The notes under the pieces were generated by a model. It was not told the origin of the DNA. It ran no database searches and was given only the letters and a program-made list of their open reading frames with translations. DNA of 52,337 bases from Muribaculaceae bacterium (GTDB lineage Bacteria; Bacteroidota; Bacteroidia; Bacteroidales; Muribaculaceae), in NCBI GenBank assembly GCA_017618355.1, contig JAFZUL010000030.1, forward strand, positions 1 through 52,337. Reading direction: 5' to 3'. Below, piece after piece: positions 36,867 to 45,913 of the stretch. A program made the translations under genes and the position numbers. Numbering within the stretch: position 1 is the stretch's first letter; every line of letters begins with the position of its first letter.

Positions 36867-37517
36867 ATGGTTTCAAGAATAACGAAAATAAGAATACTTG
36901 ACGAGATGGCGAAGTTCATCTCAACTATGCTCAGTCCGCTGCTTACGCCCACCATAAGCACGGTGATGGCGCTTAGCATCTCGCCGAAACTCCTTGATGT
37001 AACCGGTGCGCGCTTCAAACTGCTGCTTATCGTCTTTGCACTCACTTGCATCTTCCCGATGATTACTATCGCAGTGTTGCACAACTTCAAGATTATCAAA
37101 GACAAACGCTTGATTAGCCGCAAGGAACGACTAATACCCTACATAACTGGCACCATCTACTATGCCTTCGCTGTTTTTCATGTGATTTACACCCATGAGC
37201 CTAAGTGGCTGGTGATGTTCTTTGTGGGAGGAACGCTCGCGTGCCTCATCTCGACCATCGTCAACTGCTGGTGGAAAATCAGCGCACACATGGCGGGAAT
37301 GGGAGGTCTGGTGGCTTTGCTATGGCAAATCGACGCGATGGAACTGGAAATCATCAGCAGGCCTTGGATGGCGGCCTACATTTTCATCGCCATCTTCTTA
37401 TCGGGACTACTTGGCAGTGCACGACTGCTCCTCAAGCGCCACACCTTGCCACAAGTGTTAGCAGGGTTCCTAAACGGACTTATATGTGTTTCACTAGCCA
37501 TGCGACTATTTGGTTAA
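36867..37517 (+). CDS. PAP2-like membrane phosphatase
   Basis: This 216-aa protein has about six membrane helices. PAP2 active-site traces appear: RKERLIPY (motif 1), KISAHMAGMGG (motif 2, SxxHxxG with the His) and ARLLLKRHTLPQVLAG (motif 3 with Arg and His). It probably removes phosphate from a lipid, as undecaprenyl-pyrophosphate phosphatases do, but motif 3 has Gln where Asp is common. It follows rpoN by 11 bases and is probably co-transcribed. An inner ATG at residue 14 is a possible alternative start. Confidence 0.78.
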   Translation: MVSRITKIRILDEMAKFISTMLSPLLTPTISTVMALSISPKLLDVTGARFKLLLIVFALTCIFPMITIAVLHNFKIIKDKRLISRKERLIPYITGTIYYAFAVFHVIYTHEPKWLVMFFVGGTLACLISTIVNCWWKISAHMAGMGGLVALLWQIDAMELEIISRPWMAAYIFIAIFLSGLLGSARLLLKRHTLPQVLAGFLNGLICVSLAMRLFG

Positions 37518-37522
37518 AGCGG

Positions 37523-37562
37523 CTAGAAACTCTAGAAATTCTAGATAATCTAGATTGTCTAA
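37523..37562. repeat. Reiterated word (ctaga/tctaga) upstream of ispG
   Basis: CTAGA, TCTAGA and AATCTAGA recur five times in 40 bases. CTAG is normally rare in bacterial genomes, so the density is striking. Function unknown. Confidence 0.5.
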
Positions 37563-37592
37563 AAAGATCTGAAAAACTGTGAACTATAAACT

Positions 37593-39422
37593 ATGAATAA
37601 TTTCAACTATCAGCGCCGCAAGACTGTTACAGTAAATATAGGCAACACGCCATTGGGGAGCGACTTTCCCATAAGGGTGCAGTCGATGACTAACACTTCA
37701 ACCAACGATATCGAGGCGAGCGTGGAGCAGTGCCAGCGTATTGCCGACGCCGGAGCCCAATATGTGAGGCTCACGACGCAAGGCGTGCGTGAAGCAAAAA
37801 ATCTGGGAATAATACGCCAGCAGTTGCGTGAACGTGGCTGTGAAGTGCCGCTGGTTGCAGATATCCATTTCAACCCTCGTGCAGCTCTTGAGGCAGCCAA
37901 AATTACCGACAAGGTGCGCATCAACCCTGGCAACTTCGTTGACCCGGCACGACAGTTTAAGAGCTTAAGCTACACGGATGAAGAATATCAAGCCGAACTC
38001 CATCGCATCCACGATTCACTGGTGCCATTCATCGACTTGTGCCGCAAGCATGGTACAGCCGTGCGTCTGGGTGTAAACCACGGTTCTCTGAGCGATCGCA
38101 TCATGAGCCGCTACGGCAACACTGCTCCAGGCATGGTTGAGAGCGTGATGGAGTATCTGCGAGTATTTGTAGAGCAGAATTTCATGGACGTGGCGATCTC
38201 GATGAAGGCGTCGAATGTGGTGGTAATGGTCGAGGCTGTTCGACGACTGGTTGCAGCCATGGAAGCTGAGGATATGCACTTCCCTCTGCATCTGGGAGTT
38301 ACTGAGGCGGGATTTGGTGAAGACGGACGCATAAAGAGCGCTGTGGGCATTGGTGCGCTCATGAGTCAAGGACTGGGCGATACCATACGCGTGTCACTGA
38401 GTGAAGACCCCGAACTCGAAGTGCCTGTAGCCAACAAACTAGTTGAATATATCTCTAACCGTGAGAATCATCCTTACATCGAGGGGCATTATAGCAAGGG
38501 TTATAACCCACTGATGCCTAGGCGACGCATTTGCAATAATATCAATGGTTTAGTGGGAAGCAAAGCTCCCATTGTCATCGCTTCGTGCCGTCCCGAATAT
38601 GTCACTGGCAACCGCCGTCCCGACTTCTTCTTCAGCAAAACTGGAGCCTTAAACGACAGTGACCAGTTTATCGTACCTGCAGCCATCTATAGCGGTGAGG
38701 ACAACACCACTCCTCTATTCTCTCTCGACAACTGGGACAACAACATTGATGCTCCTGTCAAGTGGCTCGAAGTTCCAGCCAGCACACCAATTGAGAAGCT
38801 GCTATCTATCAAAGACTGCGACAATGTGGCGTTAATCATCTCACCCGATAACATAAACGTTAGTGGCTGTCAACAAGCTTTAATCCATGCAATTATTGAC
38901 AATGACATCCATTGCCCTGTCATTCTTCACAACGGCTACCTCGACACCGACAGCGAGTGGCTGCAAGTGAAAGCTGGAGCCGATCTTGGAGCAGTGCTGC
39001 TCAATGGCTTAGGCGACGGAGTGTGGCTTGAAGACCCTGATTATGAATATCAAAACGAGGTCGTGGGCTACGCTTTCGCCATTCTGCAAGCAGCACGATT
39101 GCGCACCACAAAGACCGAGTTTATCTCATGCCCGAGCTGCGGCAGGACAATGTTTGACCTGCAAACCACAGTACGTCGTGTTCAAGAAGCCACACAGCAC
39201 CTCACCCACCTCAAAATTGGCGTTATGGGATGCGTGGTGAATGGTCCTGGCGAAATGGCCGACGCCGACTATGGCTATGTGGGTGCGGCTGTGGGAAAAA
39301 TCAGCCTCTACAAGGGAAAAGAGTGCATCGAGAAAAACATCCCAGAAGCCGACGCCATCCCACATCTCATCGCCCTTATCAAAGAAAACGGCGACTGGAA
39401 AGAACCTAACTCAAATGTTTAA
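37593..39422 (+). CDS. ispG: 4-hydroxy-3-methylbut-2-en-1-yl diphosphate synthase (long form)
   Basis: IspG makes HMBPP from MEcPP, the next-to-last step of the MEP isoprenoid pathway. At 609 aa this is the long form with an extra TIM-barrel-like domain between the N-terminal TIM barrel and the C-terminal [4Fe-4S] domain, as in plants, chlamydiae and Bacteroidetes. Cluster ligands are Cys513 and Cys516 (SCPSCG) and Cys547 (MGCVVNGPGE); Glu554 is the fourth ligand or acid. The reductant is probably ferredoxin or flavodoxin. IspH is not in the window. Confidence 0.97.
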   Translation: MNNFNYQRRKTVTVNIGNTPLGSDFPIRVQSMTNTSTNDIEASVEQCQRIADAGAQYVRLTTQGVREAKNLGIIRQQLRERGCEVPLVADIHFNPRAALEAAKITDKVRINPGNFVDPARQFKSLSYTDEEYQAELHRIHDSLVPFIDLCRKHGTAVRLGVNHGSLSDRIMSRYGNTAPGMVESVMEYLRVFVEQNFMDVAISMKASNVVVMVEAVRRLVAAMEAEDMHFPLHLGVTEAGFGEDGRIKSAVGIGALMSQGLGDTIRVSLSEDPELEVPVANKLVEYISNRENHPYIEGHYSKGYNPLMPRRRICNNINGLVGSKAPIVIASCRPEYVTGNRRPDFFFSKTGALNDSDQFIVPAAIYSGEDNTTPLFSLDNWDNNIDAPVKWLEVPASTPIEKLLSIKDCDNVALIISPDNINVSGCQQALIHAIIDNDIHCPVILHNGYLDTDSEWLQVKAGADLGAVLLNGLGDGVWLEDPDYEYQNEVVGYAFAILQAARLRTTKTEFISCPSCGRTMFDLQTTVRRVQEATQHLTHLKIGVMGCVVNGPGEMADADYGYVGAAVGKISLYKGKECIEKNIPEADAIPHLIALIKENGDWKEPNSNV

Positions 39423-39441
39423 CTTCATAATTCTAACTCAA

Positions 39442-41046
39442 ATGAAACGTTTTTTACTCTTATTAATGACAGTAATGGCTATGTCATCTATGGATGCACA
39501 ATGGGGTTGGAATCCTAACTATCCACCCGATAATCAGAATGTTCAACTCACGCAGACCAATCTTCCTATCGTGTGGATGGATGTAGATGGAGCTACCATC
39601 GACCGTGAGGAACGAATCACGGCTCGCATGAAGATTATCCACAATGGTGACGGCAACCTCAACTATGCCGACACAGTGGCACATCCTGGCCAAAAGATTG
39701 ACTATCAGGGATATGTTGCACTGAAGTATCGAGGCAACTCGTCGTTCACGATGAGTGACAAGAAACCTTACTCGTTCCGTCCGCTCAACGCTCCTCTTGA
39801 GGAAGGCGGCACTAAGCAGAAGGTGAAAATCCTAGGTATGGGCAAAGACAACAACTGGGCACTGCTCGCGCCCTACAGCGACAAGAGCATGATGCGCGAC
39901 CTGCTCATTTTTGAGCTCGAGCGCCCATGGATGTTCTACACTCCAAATGGAAAGTACTGCGAGCTCTTCCTCGACGGCATCTACTATGGCATCTACATCT
40001 TGAGCGAATTGCCCACAAAAGGCAAGCAACGCCTAAACCTTGATGATCCAGGAGATGAGGGTGACGCACTCACTGGCGGCTATCTGCTTGAAGTAGATCG
40101 CACCGACGAACCAACCTACACCTCAAAGTATCACCCTATGACAAAAAGCGGACAGTGGATCAACAACCGCTACATCAACTACCAATTCAAGGAACCAGAA
40201 TATGAGGACCTGACCGAGGCTCAGTACAACTATATCACTGGTCAGGTTGATTTAATGGAGGATGCTCTCAACTCATCAAACTACACCGACCCTGATACCG
40301 GCTATCGCCAGTATATGGACGTGATGTCGTTTGTCGATTTTCAGATTGCACAGGAAATCTCGCACAATGTCGATGGCTATCGACTCAGCTCCAAGATTTT
40401 CAAATGGCGTGACAACATTGACCCACGCTTCAAGATGGTGCTCTGGGACTTCAACATCGCCTTTGGCAACAGCGACTACTACAACGGTTGGTACACCAAC
40501 AACTGGGTTTATGAGGGCAACAACACCCTAAATGCGGCTGGTGACACACAGCTCATTCCTTTCTGGTGGTATAAACTCAACAAAGATCCATATTACCAGA
40601 ACCTGCTCAAGAATCGCTGGGCACAGTGCCGCCGCGCCAACATGCGCGAGGACCGCATCATGGCCACCATCGATTCTATGGCGACACAGCTCACTGCACA
40701 AGGAGCTATGGCGCGCAACAGCCAGGCATGGCCTCGCTGGGGACAGTATGTGTGGCCCAACTACTACATAGCACAAAACTTTGACGATGAGGTAAGCCAT
40801 CTCAAGAACTGGATTCACGACCGCTTGACTTGGATGGACCAGCAGCTCGGCTTCGACCCGACAGCGGTGGTATTTGGTGACGTGAACGGAGACGGCGAGG
40901 TAACAAGTATTGATGTTACTTGCATCTACAACTATCTGCTCAATGGCGATGAAACCTTCCTTGACACAAGCGACGTGGACGGCGACGGAGCCATCACTGT
41001 AGCCGACATCACAGTCATCTACAACATCATGCTGGGAACGGAATAA
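39442..41046 (+). CDS. Secreted CotH-kinase-family protein with C-terminal dockerin
   Basis: This 534-aa protein begins MKRFLLLLMTVMAMSSMDAQ, a signal peptide. The central part (residues about 90-410) is CotH-like: KYRGNSSF, NNWALLAPYSDKSMMRD, KYCELFLDGIYYGIYILSE and WDFNIAFGNSDYY, which are typical of the spore-coat kinase family. Residues 476-534 form a dockerin-like pair with Ca-binding loops DVNGDGEVTSID and DVDGDGAITVAD. The frame is open back to 39241, but that overlaps ispG. A rho-independent terminator follows at 41070. Protein kinase activity of CotH proteins is known for a few members only. Confidence 0.88.
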   Translation: MKRFLLLLMTVMAMSSMDAQWGWNPNYPPDNQNVQLTQTNLPIVWMDVDGATIDREERITARMKIIHNGDGNLNYADTVAHPGQKIDYQGYVALKYRGNSSFTMSDKKPYSFRPLNAPLEEGGTKQKVKILGMGKDNNWALLAPYSDKSMMRDLLIFELERPWMFYTPNGKYCELFLDGIYYGIYILSELPTKGKQRLNLDDPGDEGDALTGGYLLEVDRTDEPTYTSKYHPMTKSGQWINNRYINYQFKEPEYEDLTEAQYNYITGQVDLMEDALNSSNYTDPDTGYRQYMDVMSFVDFQIAQEISHNVDGYRLSSKIFKWRDNIDPRFKMVLWDFNIAFGNSDYYNGWYTNNWVYEGNNTLNAAGDTQLIPFWWYKLNKDPYYQNLLKNRWAQCRRANMREDRIMATIDSMATQLTAQGAMARNSQAWPRWGQYVWPNYYIAQNFDDEVSHLKNWIHDRLTWMDQQLGFDPTAVVFGDVNGDGEVTSIDVTCIYNYLLNGDETFLDTSDVDGDGAITVADITVIYNIMLGTE

Positions 41047-41069
41047 ATGCACAATTCATAATGCATAAT

Positions 41070-41097
41070 CAAAAAAGCGCCTGGAGGCGCTTTTTTT
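41070..41097 (+). terminator. Rho-independent terminator after the CotH gene
   Basis: AAAAAAGCGCC-TGGA-GGCGCTTTTTTT: perfect stem with A and T runs on both sides, 25 bases after the stop. Confidence 0.9.
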
Positions 41098-41226
41098 GAT
41101 TACAACAACACCTTCCCCCTCCACTCTGCACTCTCCCCTCTCAACTCTCCCTTCCCAACTTATTATAGCGCGCGTGCAATAAAGGGCAGTGGCTCTTCGT
41201 TTTTAATGTAGTTATATAACATCATT

Positions 41227-43698
41227 ATGAAAAAGATTCTTTACATAATATTTGCGGCTTTCATGTTGGCGACTGGGGTCGAATTTACCTCGTGCAAGAC
41301 TGCCAAGATGAAGGATGCCGACGAGAAATATGAACGCGGCGAGTATTACGCTGCAGCCGAGACATATCGAAAAATCTACAACAAACTGCGCCGCAAGGAA
41401 GACCGATACCTGCGTGGCGAAGTGGCGTTTATGCTTGGCGAGTGCTACCGTCACCTAAACCAAAGTGCACGTGCAGCAGCATCCTATCAGAACGCTCAGC
41501 GCTATGAGTGGGAGGACAGCCTCATTCCATTCTACTTGGGTCAGGCTCAGCAGATGGAAGGACAGTACTCTCTTGCAGAGAAGAGCTACAAGGCTTATCT
41601 CGACACAGCCCCAGGCAACTGGCAGGCCAAAGAAGGCATACGTGGTTGCCAGATAGCACCAAAAATGCGTGATGATGCAGCTCGTTCACGCTACATTGTG
41701 AAGAATGCCCGACTATTTAACTCGCGTCGTGCAGACTTCTGCCCCATGTTCCTCGACAGCAAGTGCGACATACTCTATTTCACCTCATCACGCGAGAAGG
41801 CCACTGGCACTGCCAAGAGCGAGATTACCGGTGCCAAGAACTGCGACGTGTTCTTCTCCAAGAAGGACGACAAGGGCAAGTGGAGCAACCCTGAACCCGT
41901 AGAGGGCGACCTAAACACCGAGTTTGACGAGGGCATCACCGCCTTCACTCCCGACGGCCAGACCATGTTCTTTGCCAAAGCTCTCCGGAAGACTGACTCT
42001 GGCACCAGCGTAGAGATTTACAAGGCGAGCCGCAGTGAGGCGAAATGGACTGGCGCAGCAAAATTTGAGATAACGGCTGACACCCTATCGGCCTACGATG
42101 ACCCCGCTGTAAGCAAAGACGGCAGATGGCTCTACTTCTCAAGCGATATGCCCGGAGGACAAGGTGGCAAAGACCTGTGGCGAGTGATGATCAGCGACGG
42201 GCACGGAACTCTCGAGAACCTGGGCGACCAAATCAATACTCCTGGCGATGAGCGCTTCCCTTACGTGCGCGACGACAGCACGCTCTACTTCTCGAGCAAT
42301 GGCCACGCCGGTCTTGGAGGCCTCGACCTGTTCCGAGCACGCCTACAGCCCTCGGGCAAGTGGTTCATTGAGAATTTGGGAGCACCTATGAATAGTAGCG
42401 GTGACGATTTTGGCATCACCTTTGAGGCCGAAGGCGAGAAGGGCTACTTTTCGAGCAACCGCAAGGACGCCCGCGGCTACGACCATATCTTCAGCTTCGA
42501 GAAGCCCGACCTCAAGGTATGGATTTCGGGTTATGTGCTCGACAAGGACGAGGAACCGGTGCCTAATGCCATAATCCGCATCGTGGGCAATGACGGCAGC
42601 AACCAGAAAGCGGTCGCCAAGCCTGACGGCACGTTCCGCTTTGACCTGCAGCGCGGTGTGAGCTATGTGATGCTTGCAGGAGCCAATGGTTATCTAAATG
42701 GCCGCCAGCAGTTCACCAGCGACATCGAGGAGGAGGACGCCGAGTATAACGTCGATTTCATCCTCGCCGCAATGGACAAGCCTCAAGTTATTGAGAACAT
42801 TTTCTACGACTATAACAAGGCGACCTTGCGTCCTGAATCAAAGACTGCACTCGACTCGATGGTGCAGGTGCTCAACGACAACCCCTACATAACTATCGAA
42901 ATGGGGGCACATACCGACCGTGTGGGTGGCGACGAATATAACTTCAAGCTCAGCGACCGACGCGCAAAAAGCGTGGTAGATTACTTGATAGCCGCTGGTA
43001 TTGACAGCGCTCGACTCCAATCTCACGGCTATGGCAGGTCGCAGCCTAAGATTGTCACCAAACGCATTGCCAGGCTCTATCCACAGTTCAACGAGGGTGA
43101 CACCCTACATGAGGCATTTGTAATGGCTCTCTCTAAAGAAGACCGTGCGGCAGCCGACCAAATAAACCGTCGCACCGAGTTCCAAGTTTTAACCACTAAC
43201 TACTACCGCACCTTCGACAGTGCACTACAGCAGCCAGGCGAGGAATTAGCTGATGGCTCAGAAGGACAAGACGGCAAGAAGAAGGATGCGCTCGAAGGAT
43301 TTGACACCAAGAACATGTCTCCTGAGGAAATTGCTAGACTAAAGCAACAGAAGGAGGAAGAAATGAAGATGGTGGAACAAAAAGAGAGGGAGAAAGCTGC
43401 TGCCGAAGGCAAAGATGTTGACCCAGAAGGAAAATACAACGGCGAAAACGGCAATGCCAAGAAGCCAAAGCTTGAGGGCGGCAATGGACTGGGCGGCAAT
43501 AAACTTGGCGATGGCGGAATAGGTGGACTTGGCTCTGGCTCAAGAGGTGGTTCCGGTTCTGGTTCTAGAGGCGGAAACGGCACTGGAAGTGGCTCAAGAG
43601 GCGGAAGCGGCTCAAGTGGAGGAAACTCTGGTGGCAACTCTGGCGGTAACTCCAGCACCAAGAACCCCGGCTCAGGCGCAGCCACGAGAAAGCATTAA
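41227..43698 (+). CDS. PorE-like OmpA-family lipoprotein with Gly/Ser-rich tail
   Basis: This 823-aa lipoprotein (MKKILYIIFAAFMLATGVEF then TSC, Cys23) is built like PorE, a peptidoglycan-binding part of the type IX secretion machine in Porphyromonas: TPR helices (about 30-140), a PD40-type propeller (about 150-430, with repeated YFSS and GGLDLFRA), a carboxypeptidase-regulatory-like beta domain (about 430-505) and an OmpA C-terminal domain (about 520-645) with the murein-contact residues Asp564 and Arg579. The last 130 residues are Lys/Glu-rich, then almost only Gly and Ser (from about residue 750), not usual for the family. Whether it belongs to type IX secretion here is not shown. Confidence 0.88.
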   Translation: MKKILYIIFAAFMLATGVEFTSCKTAKMKDADEKYERGEYYAAAETYRKIYNKLRRKEDRYLRGEVAFMLGECYRHLNQSARAAASYQNAQRYEWEDSLIPFYLGQAQQMEGQYSLAEKSYKAYLDTAPGNWQAKEGIRGCQIAPKMRDDAARSRYIVKNARLFNSRRADFCPMFLDSKCDILYFTSSREKATGTAKSEITGAKNCDVFFSKKDDKGKWSNPEPVEGDLNTEFDEGITAFTPDGQTMFFAKALRKTDSGTSVEIYKASRSEAKWTGAAKFEITADTLSAYDDPAVSKDGRWLYFSSDMPGGQGGKDLWRVMISDGHGTLENLGDQINTPGDERFPYVRDDSTLYFSSNGHAGLGGLDLFRARLQPSGKWFIENLGAPMNSSGDDFGITFEAEGEKGYFSSNRKDARGYDHIFSFEKPDLKVWISGYVLDKDEEPVPNAIIRIVGNDGSNQKAVAKPDGTFRFDLQRGVSYVMLAGANGYLNGRQQFTSDIEEEDAEYNVDFILAAMDKPQVIENIFYDYNKATLRPESKTALDSMVQVLNDNPYITIEMGAHTDRVGGDEYNFKLSDRRAKSVVDYLIAAGIDSARLQSHGYGRSQPKIVTKRIARLYPQFNEGDTLHEAFVMALSKEDRAAADQINRRTEFQVLTTNYYRTFDSALQQPGEELADGSEGQDGKKKDALEGFDTKNMSPEEIARLKQQKEEEMKMVEQKEREKAAAEGKDVDPEGKYNGENGNAKKPKLEGGNGLGGNKLGDGGIGGLGSGSRGGSGSGSRGGNGTGSGSRGGSGSSGGNSGGNSGGNSSTKNPGSGAATRKH

Positions 43699-43757
43699 TG
43701 TTTATTAGTCATCAGTTTATTTCTAGAAAACCAGAAAGGCTTAACACTTAAAAACAG

Positions 43758-44369
43758 ATGTTCTCAGGAATAGTAGAAGAGGCTGCCCGTGTGGTGGCAC
43801 TCAACAAAGAAGAAGGTAATCTCCACATCACGCTCAAGTGCAGCTTTGTGGATGAGTTGAAGATAGATCAGAGCGTGTCGCACAACGGAGTGTGCCTCAC
43901 CGTGGTGAAACTCCCTGGCGATGGCACCTACACCGTCACAGCAATTCAAGAGACGCTCGACCGCAGCAACCTAGGGTTGCTACAGGTAGGCGACGAGGTG
44001 AACGTGGAGCGCAGTATGCTCATGAACGGCCGTCTTGATGGACACATCGTGCAGGGCCATGTTGACCAGACCGCAATCTGCACAAGCGTGCGCGAAGCCG
44101 ATGGTAGCTGGTACTACACCTTCCACTACGAGGTGGACCCCGCCATGGCTCGCAAAGGCTATGTCACCGTGGAGAAGGGCAGCATCACCGTCAACGGCAC
44201 GAGCCTCACGGTGTGCAACAGCGAGCGCGACAGCTTTGAGGTCGCCATTATCCCCTACACCCACGAGCTCACCAACTTCCACAACATCGTGGAAGGTACA
44301 GTGGTGAATCTCGAGTTTGACATCATAGGCAAATACCTCGCACGGCTCATGGAGTTTTGCGATGATTAG
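43758..44369 (+). CDS. ribE: Riboflavin synthase, alpha subunit
   Basis: This 203-aa enzyme makes riboflavin by dismutation of two 6,7-dimethyl-8-ribityllumazine molecules. It has two lumazine-binding repeats: MFSGIVEEA at the start with SVSHNGVCLTV, and LDGHIVQGHVD with ITVNGTSLTV in the second. Length is typical. No other rib gene is near, so riboflavin genes are scattered. Confidence 0.96.
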   Translation: MFSGIVEEAARVVALNKEEGNLHITLKCSFVDELKIDQSVSHNGVCLTVVKLPGDGTYTVTAIQETLDRSNLGLLQVGDEVNVERSMLMNGRLDGHIVQGHVDQTAICTSVREADGSWYYTFHYEVDPAMARKGYVTVEKGSITVNGTSLTVCNSERDSFEVAIIPYTHELTNFHNIVEGTVVNLEFDIIGKYLARLMEFCDD

Positions 44370-44449
44370 TTGCGCTGCGCGCGATTAGTGATTAGTGAAG
44401 TGGCGAAGCCACTAACTTAACACTTAACTCTTAAAACTTTACACTTATA

Positions 44450-44977
44450 GTGAAGACCATTGGAATCATAAGCGACACTCACTGCTACTGGGATGACCGG
44501 TATGCAGAGCATTTTGCCGACTGCGACGAGATTTGGCACGCTGGAGACATCGGCAACGAAGCGCTCATCGACATGATAGCAGCAATAGGGCCAACGGTGC
44601 GCGCCGTCTATGGCAATGCCGATGGCGGCGAGTTGCGTCGTCGCTTCAAGGAGACCGAAATCTTCACCACCGAGGGAGTGAAAGTGATGATGACACACAT
44701 AGGCGGCTACCCAGGACGCTATGCCCCAGGCATCAAGTCGAGGCTCGACCTAGTGCAGCCCAAAATCTTCGTGTGCGGCCATAGCCACATCCTCAAGGTC
44801 ATCCCCGACCGCAGCCTCGGCGTGCTCACCATCAACCCCGGTGCAGCTGGCCGACAAGGCTGGCAAAAAGTGCGCACTCTCATCAAACTGACACTCGACA
44901 ACGAAGCCATCACTGGATGCCAAATAATAGAACTTGCCGACGACCGCGATAACCCACAAGGTCGCGTTGTGGAATAA
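44450..44977 (+). CDS. YfcE/MJ0936-type phosphodiesterase
   Basis: This 175-aa single-domain calcineurin-like phosphoesterase starts at GTG (44450). Metal-binding motifs are SDTH (Asp9, His11), GDIG, GNAD, THIGG and GHSH. Family members hydrolyse phosphodiesters with Mn2+; the natural substrate is unclear. The frame has no nearby ATG that keeps SDTH, so the GTG start is firm. The preceding gap contains a small inverted repeat. Confidence 0.9.
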   Translation: MKTIGIISDTHCYWDDRYAEHFADCDEIWHAGDIGNEALIDMIAAIGPTVRAVYGNADGGELRRRFKETEIFTTEGVKVMMTHIGGYPGRYAPGIKSRLDLVQPKIFVCGHSHILKVIPDRSLGVLTINPGAAGRQGWQKVRTLIKLTLDNEAITGCQIIELADDRDNPQGRVVE

Positions 44978-44998
44978 AAACTGTTAATCATATAAGTG

Positions 44999-45394
44999 AT
45001 GAGAATAAAATTAATTTTTTTATTAATGGCTGTCATCATAATGGCTCAAGCATGCACAGTGATTAGTGGCACTACTCAGGCGAAGAGTGATGCTGAATAC
45101 AAGAAAATATCCACGGCACATCTTTCACATTCATATTATTCTATCCCAAAAAAAATATTGTGGGTTGTGGATGGTGAAGTCTACGACAGTATTGAATCCA
45201 TCAGTGAAGATGAATTCAAAAAATGTAAGACTGCCAAAGATCTTATTGAAAAGGTGTTGACAAAAAATGGTGTAATATTCAACAAAGTTAAGAGATTCAA
45301 TATTCTTAATAATAGTGACATCGCAAGATCGGTTTATCCTAATTATCAAGATATAGATGGGGCCATCATAATCACAACTGATAAAAAAGAATAA
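44999..45394 (+). CDS. Small lipoprotein of unknown function
   Basis: This 131-aa protein starts MRIKLIFLLMAVIIMAQACT, a lipoprotein signal with Cys19. It is AT-rich, with a mature part of helices and strands and no recognised motif. It starts 21 bases after the phosphodiesterase gene; an in-frame GTG three bases earlier is less likely. Followed 5 bases later by another lipoprotein gene, with which it probably forms a unit. Confidence 0.72.
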   Translation: MRIKLIFLLMAVIIMAQACTVISGTTQAKSDAEYKKISTAHLSHSYYSIPKKILWVVDGEVYDSIESISEDEFKKCKTAKDLIEKVLTKNGVIFNKVKRFNILNNSDIARSVYPNYQDIDGAIIITTDKKE

Positions 45395-45399
45395 TTTAC

Positions 45400-45906
45400 A
45401 TGAAAAAGATTTACAACATATTATTTATAGCTGCAGTGGCTGTAGCATTGTGGTCGTGCCACACGAGTGAGAAAAACTACCGTGAAAGTTACGAGAAAGC
45501 TATTGAGCTGAACCGCACAGGCGAACGAGGCGAGAAATATGAACAGGATCTAGCCGAGCGCACACACAACAATTATGTGGTTGACGGCGACAGCATACGT
45601 CTGCGGCGGCTTTATTTTAACATCACCGACGACAAACCTGAGGTTGCCAAGAAATATGGTGTGGTGGTAGCCGAGTTTCAACAGAAGTTCAACGCGATAA
45701 GCTGCCGAGATCGCCTGCGCCAGCAGGAAAACCTGCCTGCCTATGTGGTGTATATATCAACGGAGAAGACTTATTGTGTTGTCGCCAAAGGTTATGACGA
45801 CATCTCGGTGGCGGCGGTATTCGCCAAGAATCCCGAAAAATTCATGAAAATGAAGGTGTTGGTGCCCAAAGCTTGGGTATTATCTAACATAACTCCCCAA
45901 AAATAA
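45400..45906 (+). CDS. Lipoprotein with a SPOR-like C-terminal half
   Basis: This 168-aa protein begins MKKIYNILFIAAVAVALWSC (Cys20 is the lipidated residue). After an acidic N-terminal linker, residues about 80-160 have the strand-helix-strand order of a SPOR domain (KYGVVVAEFQQKFNAISCRD, PAYVVYISTEKTYCVVAKGY), which binds denuded peptidoglycan at division sites in other bacteria. That assignment is from pattern only. It lies 7 bases before menA. Confidence 0.6.
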   Translation: MKKIYNILFIAAVAVALWSCHTSEKNYRESYEKAIELNRTGERGEKYEQDLAERTHNNYVVDGDSIRLRRLYFNITDDKPEVAKKYGVVVAEFQQKFNAISCRDRLRQQENLPAYVVYISTEKTYCVVAKGYDDISVAAVFAKNPEKFMKMKVLVPKAWVLSNITPQK

Positions 45907-45913
45907 ACAAGCA

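Noticed and set aside
43203-43685. Pro-rich minus-strand frame opposite the PorE-like gene
   Set aside because: It is the complement of the Gly/Ser tail (GGN read backwards gives Pro), so not a gene.
44399-44413. AGTGGC-GAA-GCCACT perfect inverted repeat after ribE as a terminator
   Set aside because: No T run follows, and the loop is only three bases; it is among reiterated words and may be chance.
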